DNA of 64,000 bases, taken from assembly GCA_003254925.1 (NCBI GenBank), contig QANZ01046459.1:62001-126000 (forward strand), in the 5' to 3' direction. Of this stretch, positions 56,612 to 64,000 are shown piece by piece. Source of the DNA: Chamaecrista fasciculata. Lineage: Eukaryota; Streptophyta; Magnoliopsida; Fabales; Fabaceae. The notes under the pieces were generated by a model that saw nothing but the letters and a program-made list of their open reading frames with translations, was not told the origin of the DNA and ran no database searches. Made by a program: the position numbers and the translations under genes. Every line of letters starts with the position of its first letter. Within the stretch, counting starts at the first letter, position 1.

Positions 56612-58622
56612 TTGGTTCTGGTTGGCAGTGCTTAGATGTGAAGTTGGGGATGGTGGGAGGTTGAGAGGCATGGTGATTTAGGTGTTGAGAAGGAGTATGT
56701 GATTGATGGGGAGAGGAGTGGAGTGGGTTAGCAGATGAAGAAAGATTATAAATAGAAGGGTGGTCAAGGGTTTTACGTAGATCATGAGGATCACAAGTCT
56801 GTCGTATATGGGAGATATCAGAAGAGTGATTTTGGTTTGTATCAAAATCAAGCACAACTTCGAGAAATGGTGTGGAGAGTTGACTTTGATCATTTTTGTC
56901 TATAATGGGCAAAGGAGAGGGTGGGGAATGCATGGAAGAGTGAGCATTTGGTGATGGAACAGGGCTGCTATTTGGTGAGCTCGATGAAGGAGAGAGAATA
57001 GCAGGTGGTAAGGATTGATGGGAAGGGACAAAAGGGATGTTTATCTTCGAAGAGGTTAAGGTTTTGGGGGTAGGAGAAGAGGGTTCAGCAGATGATTGCT
57101 GAGAAGGGTAAGCTTTTTTCTTAGCTTTTAAGGTACTAGGAATGAGGTGTACAGGGATAGGTGTTTTGTTTTTAAATATTTTTTTAGTCTGCTGCAGGTT
57201 ACTTTTTTGGGGGGTCAGAGAAGGTACAGGGAACGTTTTTGGTTTATTTAAGGGGTTATTAGTATGCTTAGTCCTAAGAGATACTTTCTGCTTGCTCTTT
57301 TGGTTTAGGGGGGACAAGGAGGGATTACTGGGTGAATTTAAATTTGAAAATTTTTGTTTTTTGGTTGTGGCAAAAGGAGGGTAGGAGGGAGTGGGAAGCA
57401 AAGGTAATTTGCAACTAAAGGTATTAGGGTCGTACAAAGCTAGATTTTCATAGTTAAGAGAGAAAGGGATACCATTAAGAACTAAGGAGGCAGGGGGATT
57501 ATTCATAATATCAATTTCAACACAGAAACGGGCAGAGGAAATAACCGATTTGTTTAAATTGTTTCTATCTAAAGCAATAAGACGCCCTAAAGAATTTCCA
57601 ATTAGAGCTAAAATATCAGAACATAGATATTCAACAGGAATATGAGGAATAGTGACCCATAGAGAGGTGGATCGAGATGAGATAGAGGGGGAAAAGTTTG
57701 GGATCCAGGATCTAACCAGCAAAGGAAAACCAAACAGAAACCAAGGAGGAGAAGAGAGAATACGAAACCTGGTCTCCTTATCAATGTTTGACAGGAGGAA
57801 ATGTTTTAAGCCCAGATGTTTGAAGGAAGCCTCGCTTTGTAAATTCCAAATCTGGGTGAGGTGTTCCTGCGCCGAGGAGGTGAAGTTGATATTTTCCGGT
57901 AGAGCGAAGATGATGTCGTCTTTCCAAGATGCCGATAACGTAGAACAGATATCCTTTGGGAGGGAGATGGTGAGAGTATTGTTGTTTAGGGAGATGTGAG
58001 TATTCGTGATATTCTCTTTGAAATCTGAAGGTTTCGAAGATGAATCAGGTGATGGGGGGGATGGTAGTGGTAAGGTCGGGTTTCCAAAATGCTTTATGAG
58101 ATCCTTGCAGAGAGCATTTTTGAAGTTTAGGGTTTTTGGTGATTGGTTGTTTGGAGCTGTGATCTGTTGATCCGGGTAAGATGGAGGTTTTGGCGAAGAG
58201 ATAAGCTGATTTTGATCGTTGTTCTCCTGCGTTGATAGTGATTTGGGTGAGAGAGAAGGATTGGTTTCAGGGTTAAGGGGGTTTACGAGTGTTGGGAGGG
58301 ATGGCAGCGATAACAGAGGGGGAGGATTAGATGTGTTCGAGGGAAAGGAATGGGAATATGGTAAGTGAGGGTTTGTGTTATTTTGGTTTTCTTTGGAGGA
58401 GGAAGATGAAAGTTTTGAGAGCGAAGAGTTTTTCTGGATGCCTGGGGCTTCACGAAGGGGAAGAAACGACGCATCGTTACGGATTATGCTAGTAAATGGG
58501 ATTGAATGTGGTGGTTGGCGGCGGGGAGATGAGAGGTCAGATGGTAGGGATGCGTCTTTTGCGTCTTTTGGGTTTTTTCGGTGAGGTGGGTTTTGGGCTA
58601 GGTTGAGAGAAAATTGGGCCAT
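56612..58622 (-). CDS. LINE ORF1, gag-like RNA-binding protein (C-terminus lost at an N)
   Basis: Begins MAQFSLNLAQNPPHRKNPKD at 58,622, 28 bp inside the right target duplication, and stays open for about 670 codons. The first 200 residues are Pro/Ser/Asn-rich and disordered. A folded region follows (about 205-400): TLTISLPKDICSTLSASWKD, HLGLKHFLLSNIDKETRFRI, WVTIPHIPVEYLCSD and GNSLGRLIALDRN, resembling the DUF4283 domain of plant LINE and gag-like proteins. I see no CCHC zinc knuckle after it, where one is common. The remainder is again low-complexity. The frame runs into unrelated sequence beyond the N at 56,611, so the true C-terminus is not shown. Expected role: coating the element's RNA. 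Confidence 0.85.
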
Positions 58623-58804
58623 TGAGAGAAAATTGTCTTAGGCTTTTGTCCATCAACAAATTTTAGGAGCATACAAACCATGACTATGTATTAAATGTCA
58701 TCATATTTATATCTATAATATTGAGCTATATTTATAAACATATGTATATAAGGTACAGACCTTTCCCTTATTATAAACAAAATTGACATTTACAATTTTA
58801 AAAA

Positions 58805-59025
58805 GGGAAAAACTTATATCAAGTTCCCTACATCCTTATTATCAAGTTCTCCAATCAACATTTGACACGTGGGAAAAATTTTATATATGACCAATCATGA
58901 TAGAGAGAAAATATTAAACACCACTTTTTGCATGACCAATCATTGAAGAGAGAGAATGTAATCAAAACTTGTGATTGGTGGAACTTGATAGCAAGGATAT
59001 AAGGAACTTGATATAAGTTTTATCC
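58805..59025. mobile_element. Palindromic MITE with 9-bp target duplication
   Basis: The arms ggaaaaacttatatcaagtt and its complement (aacttgatataagttttatcc) continue inward for about 50 bp (ccttattatcaagtt / aacttgatagcaagg). Flanked on both sides by ttttaaaaa (58,796-58,804 and 59,026-59,034), compatible with a Mutator-like element, though the repeat is low in complexity. Confidence 0.8.
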
Positions 59026-59034
59026 TTTTAAAAA

Positions 59035-60115
59035 TTCAATTACTTAATAACATGAGTGTGAATGAAAATACCACATTGGATTCAATACTTTGTTGAGATA
59101 AATTATAACAAGAAATACCAATATACTTCCAAATAAATCTTTAAGAACCAAAGAAACTCAAGTTAAGAAAAAAGACAACATAGTAAAACTAAAAATTCTA
59201 TGATAACAAAATGTTACAATTTCATACGAAAACAATAGTCAAAGAATATAAAATTGGTGATTCAAAGGTTCTAGCTCAAAACGAATCCATCTATCATGTA
59301 TGTTGAACTAGAAGTAGCATCATGAAATTTAATAGAATACCCAACAATCTCCAATAATTTTCAAAATCCCATGGTTCTACTAAATTGCCATTTTAATTTG
59401 AAGCTTGACCAACATGACTTTATTTTATTACACTTTGTCTCCTTGGCCACATAATTATTAGATAATATTTTCATTGCAATACTAAAGGAAGAGCATCTTT
59501 GAGGAAAATTTGCACAATAGCAAGAGCAAGAGCAAGGCATCATACCTACACACTTCTTTAAGAATATAAGATAACATATATGGGGAAAATAAGACCCATA
59601 AACAAAAGTAATAACAATTGGTTTTCACACTCTCAATGAACTCTGGAAGATTTTTAGCAGTTCTAATTTCACATAGCATTTTATGGTCATCCTACAAAAC
59701 CAACATAGGTCACATTGGCATGCTCACCAACAAAAGTTTCTTTACTCAAGGAAAATGTCAAATGGGCAGGAATTTGGTTCTCACTATTTGAAATTTCTTT
59801 ACTTCATTACATAAAAGCATTAAAAAAAGTGGCCATCAAGTAGTGATTATTTAGTATACTCGAAAGAAAATAGAATTGAAATGAAGTTAAAGACAATTAC
59901 ATATCATTAAAATGACAATAAAAAAACATAAGACATAAACAAAATCTAGTATGTATAGAAAACTAAAGACTTTTACATAGTAGGTATGACAAAGTTTTCT
60001 CTTATGTGCCAACATTTCAAAGTTGTAAAATCTGAGGTCTTTCACCCATACACACTATTCAATTGTGAATGCTACCCATGATACATTCATCACATGCCAT
60101 TTGCAATAAACTTTT
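59035..60115. other. Gene-free stretch
   Basis: Two overlapping minus-strand open frames (59,361-59,543 and 59,482-59,679) show no domain signature. A piece of the Helitron or a captured exon is conceivable but unsupported. Confidence 0.4.
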
Positions 60116-60538
60116 GGGTAAATTACACTTTGGTACCCTGTTTTATGGATCGATTTCACTTTGGTACCTTGTTCTTTCAAAAGTGACACTTTGGTACCTT
60201 GTTCTTTGCACCGTTAACATTTTAGTACCATGTTCTTTCAAAAGTAACATTTTGGTACTCTGTTCTTTGCACCATTAACACTTTGGTACCATGTTCTATG
60301 GATCGATTTCACTTTGGTACCCTATTCTCTCACGATTTGTTACCATGTTCTATCTTTTTTAGGGTAACAAAGTGTTAACAGTGCAAAGATTAGGGGTACC
60401 AAAATGTCACTTTTGAAAGAACAGGGTACCAAAATGTTAACGGTGCAAAGAACAGGGTACCAAAGTGTCACTTTTTAAAGAATATGGTACCAAAGTAAAA
60501 TCGGTCCATAGAACAGAATACTAAAGTGTAATTTACCC
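60116..60538. mobile_element. Palindromic MITE, 'GGGTAAATTACACTTTGGTAC' family
   Basis: Each arm consists of about four repeats of 'cactttggtaccttgttctt' type (left) or 'aagaacagggtaccaaagtg' (right), so the element is a palindrome of short tandem units. Ends are gggtaaattacactttggta and its complement. It shares its terminal GGGTAAATTACA with the element at 10,785 but not the interior. No target duplication seen. Confidence 0.8.
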
Positions 60539-60712
60539 TTAATTTTGTATGGCATGACCCCAATGTGTTAATGGTGCATATCGCAAGCTCTAATTTAAAA
60601 ATTTTTGAACCATGGGATACCATCGTATAAATAGGCTAAATCACATAAATCTATTTTATAATTTACCAAATTCAAAAAGATAGAGGCATGCTTTTGCAAA
60701 TTCGAATGTTAA

Positions 60713-60861
60713 AATTTATGTGTGTCATAAAGATAAATTCACATACTAATACTCATATATATGAGTAATTTTTTTTTTATGGTTAACATGTATATTTTGT
60801 TATTTAAATTGTTTATAGTTCCATGAAAACCTTATTAGTTAACAATACATTTAAAAAGTAA
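60713..60861 (+). repeat. Direct repeat, copy B (uninterrupted form)
   Basis: Matches 48,566-48,717 with about four to six differences over 150 bp. After the shared end 'aaaaagtaa' it continues 'tttatctaattt', giving an A|T junction at the spot where copy A meets the Helitron's CTAG. Confidence 0.8.
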
Positions 60862-60953
60862 TTTATCTAATTTAAAAAAGAAATTTATTTTTTAAAATAT
60901 AAAATTATACAATTTATTCTCTTACTAATCTTTAGTTATGAACAATTTTCATT

Positions 60954-60968
60954 ACAGGCCAAAAAAAA
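60954..60968 (+). mobile_element. Micro-insertion ACAGGCC + poly(A), 13-bp direct repeats
   Basis: ACAGGCC and eight A between perfect copies of aacaattttcatt (60,941-60,953 and 60,969-60,981). Confidence 0.7.
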
Positions 60969-61057
60969 AACAATTTTCATTGATTTATACAATTAATAAT
61001 GAGACCTTTTAAACTTTTACAATATTGTTTTTAATTATAATTTTACACATAATTTTC

Positions 61058-61514
61058 GGCAAAAGACCATTTTGTGCCCCTAACGTTTGGCGTCAATTTC
61101 AGTTATGTCCCTAACGTTTGTTTTGTGTCAATTATGCCCCTAATGTGAAACGTTGGTGTCAATTATACCCTAACTTCAATTTTTTTGGGTCAAAGTTCTA
61201 TTTTGGTCCCTCAAGTTTGCTTAAAGTTCCGTTTTGATCCCTCAAGTCTCCAACAAACTTTCCGACGAGATACACGGCGGCCCCGACGATTACGAAAACT
61301 CCTAATCCAAGGTTTTTTGACCTCCTGAGGAACCAAAACAGAACTTTGAGCAAACTTGAGGGACCAAAATAGGACTTTGGCCTAAAAAAAAATTGAAGTT
61401 AGGGTATAATTAACACCAACGTTTCACATTAGAGGCATAACTGACACAAAACAAACGTTAGGGGCATAACTGAAACTGACCCCAAAGGTTAGGGGCACGA
61501 AAGGGTCTTTTGCC
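61058..61514. mobile_element. TIR element with 10-bp target duplication and nested element
   Basis: The termini GGCAAAAGACC and GGTCTTTTGCC are perfect complements, flanked by perfect cataattttc (61,048-61,057 and 61,515-61,524). Arms of about 130 bp carry 'gcccctaacgttt' repeats. The 10-bp duplication indicates a Mutator-like element. Confidence 0.88.
61188..61382. mobile_element. Element nested at the centre of 61,058-61,514
   Basis: Its own arms, ggtcaaagttctattttggt and the complement of ggccaaagtcctattttggt, then 'ccctcaagtttgcttaaagt', enclose a GC-richer core (gacgagatacacggcggccc). The ends resemble those of the outer families, but the arms match only each other. Confidence 0.7.
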
Positions 61515-61751
61515 CATAATTTTCATATCCTATTTTTATCAATTTATGTATACTATTTAATTTAATTGATTTTTAAGTATTTCTCCTCTACTTATAAAAG
61601 GTTCAAAAATATTAATTCAAAGGTACTAAAATTCCAAAGATTATGAAACATCAAAAGAGAATTTAAAACTAGATCATTGTCTAATGATAGTATTTACTAG
61701 ATCTTATAGTTGAGAGATCTAGATTTACAATCTATGAAGCATAGACACTTC

Positions 61752-62055
61752 ATTTTAAGGTTGTGTCATTGTGTCGGACATGGGCCATACGCCATATTTA
61801 TAAGTTTCAGAATATATAATTAATTTTTATGACTTTAACGCAACAAACAATAGAAAATAATAATACATATGACATATGTTAAGAATAGATATTGTAATTT
61901 CTAAAGTTTCCATCAAAATTTATATATTTTTAATTATTTATATATATAAATATATATTGTGTCGTGTCATCTAATTTTAAGAATTTGACGTGTCAGTATG
62001 TTTATATTCGTGTCATGTCTTGTGCTTGTGTCGGTATCTATGTTTTATAGTTTAC
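61752..62055. mobile_element. MITE, 'GTGTC' family, copy 3
   Basis: Left end ggttgtgtcattgtgtcgga, core 'ttatgactttaacgcaacaa', right end cgtgtcatgtcttgtgcttg plus tgtcgg. Same orientation as 31,366-31,675. Confidence 0.7.
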
Positions 62056-62089
62056 AACTAAACAATAGATAAAATAAAAATACTGAAGG

Positions 62090-63128
62090 TAGGGGTGGTG
62101 GGTTGGCCAACCCACCAACCCAACCTGCCAAAACTAATCCAACCTGTCAGTTTGTGTTGGTTGGTTGGTTTGGGTTTAGAAAACTTGAGCTTGTTATAGT
62201 TTAGGATGAGTTTCAAAATTTTGAGCCCGTTCAATCCAACTAAATCCTTTAGCTTGTAAAAGTAAAAAATAAATAATAAGCTAAATTTTTTATTTATTTA
62301 AAATTATATTTTAACCTCTTAAAATTTTTATTCTCAATTTAGTTTCTCAAAAACAAATTGTAAATGACCAAATAGAGGAAACAAATGGAAAAATAAATAA
62401 ATATATGAAGGATAAAAAAATAGTACGAGTCAACCCACTAACTTAACCCAAACCAACCCGTCATTGTTTGGTTCGTAAACCAACACAAACCAAACAATGA
62501 GTGTCGTCAAAACCGGACCGGATCGGACGGTCCGACCGGTTCAACCGCCAACCGAATAGAAGAGCGACTGAGCGAGTGGGTTCAACGAAAATAACCAAAC
62601 CGGCATTTGGACCGGATTGAACCGGAAATAACCGGTCGAAAACCGGAGAACCGGGTCCAACCGCCAAACCACCCAAAAAACTAGTGGTTCACCCAATTTT
62701 TTTTTTATTTTTTATTTTTTTAAAATAGAAAAAATTAGTTAAAAATTATAAGAAGGCAAAATGGAGGCCCTCATTTATCTTTCATCCTTCTTTTTCATTT
62801 GTTCTTTTAATATTTAGAATAAAATAAATTACTAATTATATTAAAAATAATTATTTGTATCATTATAGAGGATTTATATTTAATATATTAAAAGTAATTA
62901 TTTATTGTATCATCCGGTCCGACTGATGGTTCGACCTATTCGACCAATCAAACCGTGAACCAAACACTAGTCCGAGTCTTTGTCCGGTTCGATTTTGACA
63001 ACATTGGTTGGTTTATATCTGGGTTAACTGAATTACTTTTTCTAGTCCAACCCAATCCGCCAAATAAAATAGTGATTCAAATCAACTCGTCGTAAACTCA
63101 ACCCAACTCAACTCTTGAACGTCCCATA
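62090..63128. mobile_element. hAT-type MITE split by a nested element
   Basis: The left end TAGGGGTGGTGGGTTGG and right end (complement TATGGGACGTTCAAGAGTTG) are decayed forms of the TAGGGGTGTTCA end at 40,295. The flanks actgaagg and cttgaagg are a probable target duplication with a difference at the outer end. 'gggttggtttgggtt' arms and a 'tttagtttctcaaaa / aatgaccaaat' core also match 40,295-40,867. It is interrupted at 62,500-63,005. Confidence 0.7.
62500..63005. mobile_element. GC-rich-TIR element nested in the hAT-type MITE
   Basis: AGTGTCGTCAAAACCGGACC on the left pairs with the complement of the right end (AATGTTGTCAAAATCGAACC then GGAC). Arms are rich in ccggttcaacc/ggtttgac words; the centre is AT-rich. 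Immediately to its left is a 13-bp perfect palindrome (tcattgtttggtt ... aaccaaacaatga, 62,461-62,500). Confidence 0.7.
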
Positions 63129-63136
63129 CTTGAAGG

Positions 63137-63560
63137 GAGGTACTTATAATTTAAAAAAAAAAAATCAAACTTTGTGGTAATAATCTTTTTAAAATTTAAA
63201 TTCTCTCGTGTCTTAAAAGAGGGAGTGAGGACAAATAAAGAGTTGGTTTAAGTGATAAGCAATTTAGTATTGTTTAAATAAGATTCTGAATCTAAGACGC
63301 ATGCCCCTCCTCGGCTGGATTCCTCCTTTTGCTCCTCAACCTACCAAGTATATTGAGGGTTTTAGGCTAGCTAACGTATTAGTAACTGTTTCCAATTGAA
63401 TACGAGGATCCTATGAATATTAGTATTTGTTAAACTGATATATAACTCATGTTATAGTGGTAAATAACAACCCTCAATTATCTAGTCATAGAGAATTCAT
63501 GTGCTTGAGAGTTCTTGATTCTATTTCGTACATATTTGTTTCTAAGCTTTTTAAAATAAA
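63137..63560. other. Gene-free stretch
   Basis: No supported gene or element; AT-rich except for a short pyrimidine-rich block at 63,305-63,340. Confidence 0.45.
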
Positions 63561-63562
63561 GG

Positions 63563-64000
63563 CTTAAGTGCACTTTTGGTCCCAATACTATGACTAAGGT
63601 TTCAATTTGGTCCCATAACTATTTTTGTTGCAGATTTGGTCCCAAACCTTCGCAAAAAGTTTCACCGTTAGTCCTCTGTTCACTTCCGTCCAATTTTCTC
63701 CGTTAAATGTGACGTGGCATGCTGACTGGGATGCTGACGTGGCAAAATCAAATGAGATGGAGTAAGTTAGGATCAATATGTAACATTTAATAACTTCTCT
63801 GGACTGAATCCACAATATCTACAAATCTCCGTCTTCCTCGTTACGACTTTCGTCTTCGTCTGTTCAATCTCGTCAAATAACCCACCAGCTCCGTCATCTC
63901 GCCGGCGTCCAAATCCGCCACACAATATCACCAAATCAATAGCCAACGCCGTCTTCCGCGACGACTCCGACGTCGAATCGTCGGAACTCTCGTTTTGGGT
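63563..64000. mobile_element. Left arm of a TIR element that continues past the window
   Basis: gcttaagtgcacttttggtc, then 'caatttggtcccataac' and 'agatttggtcccaaacc', is the vocabulary of the long-TIR elements seen throughout. The complementary arm is not in the window. From 63,820 to 64,000 the sequence becomes unusually GC-rich, with cg-rich words (cgccggcgtcc, cgacgactccgacgtcg). It has no long frame; it could be element interior or a captured gene piece. Confidence 0.5.

Larger units (their letters stand above)
51505..58649 (-). mobile_element. Near-complete L1-type LINE with 15-bp target duplication
   Basis: ccatcaacaaatttt occurs at 51,490-51,504 and 58,650-58,664. Just inside the left copy is the T run (poly(A) of the minus-strand element, to about 51,511), and just inside the right copy is the 5' leader (gacaaaagcctaagacaatt on the minus strand). 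The order 5' to 3' is ORF1 (gag-like), endonuclease, reverse transcriptase, zinc-binding region and RNase H. The middle (55,436-56,611) contains a second copy of the ORF1 start plus unrelated AT-rich DNA between two N bases, probably not part of the real element. Confidence 0.9.

Noticed and set aside
55888..58584. Plus-strand frames opposite ORF1
   Set aside because: Mirror of Pro/Ser-rich coding sequence, which is rarely interrupted by stops on the other strand.
59361..59679. Overlapping minus frames as a possible captured gene
   Set aside because: No recognisable domain, no splice structure, Leu/Cys-rich by chance.

Overview
This is a 64 kb piece of an AT-rich nuclear genome of a eudicot plant. 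The plant assignment rests on a TPK-type vacuolar potassium channel, a plant-type receptor-like kinase, GT-AG introns, plant L1-type LINEs with a fused RNase H domain, tRNA-derived SINEs and Helitrons. I cannot place the family or species. Everything here was read by eye; no homology search or folding program was run. Residue and base positions are hand-counted, and edges given as 'about' may be off by a few bases. Layout: 1-262 is the 3' end of an unrecognised gene. 3266-5406 (+) is a two-pore K+ channel (TPK/KCO) in two exons, and it converges on 9965-6697 (-), a four-exon gene for a predicted plastid coiled-coil protein of unknown function. 10.2-14.2 kb is a stack of terminal-inverted-repeat (TIR) elements, several nested. 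14.3-19.7 kb is a decayed LINE (-) interrupted by an LTR-like insertion. 21.0-26.3 kb holds exon-sized pieces of unrelated genes (coatomer gamma, a HOOKLESS1-like acetyltransferase, one unknown), all on + with intron borders, and ends at 26,293 in a textbook Helitron 3' terminus (perfect hairpin plus CTAG). It is best read as a gene-capturing non-autonomous Helitron. 26.4-34.1 kb is gene-free MITE/TIR material. 35,354-39,445 (+) is a complete seven-coding-exon receptor-like kinase of the Arabidopsis At2g42960/At3g59110 type. 39.4-48.7 kb is again repeats: hAT-type MITEs with 8-bp target duplications, two SINEs and several palindromic elements. 48,718-50,650 (-) is the wreck of an autonomous Helitron (PIF1-like helicase) with an LTR-like insertion. 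51,505-58,649 (-) is a near-complete 7.1 kb LINE bounded by a 15-bp target-site duplication, whose middle carries two single-N joins that look like a scaffolding error. 58.8-64 kb is more MITEs. The most unusual observation is a recurring class of tiny insertions of 11-18 nt. Several read (TTG or CA)GGCC followed by 8-11 A, or the complement, and each sits between perfect 11-17 bp direct repeats. They look like retroposition events so severely 5'-truncated that only the last few bases and the poly(A) tail were copied. The three complete host genes (TPK channel, coiled-coil protein, receptor kinase) show no functional linkage to one another; they are ordinary neighbours separated by transposon-derived sequence.
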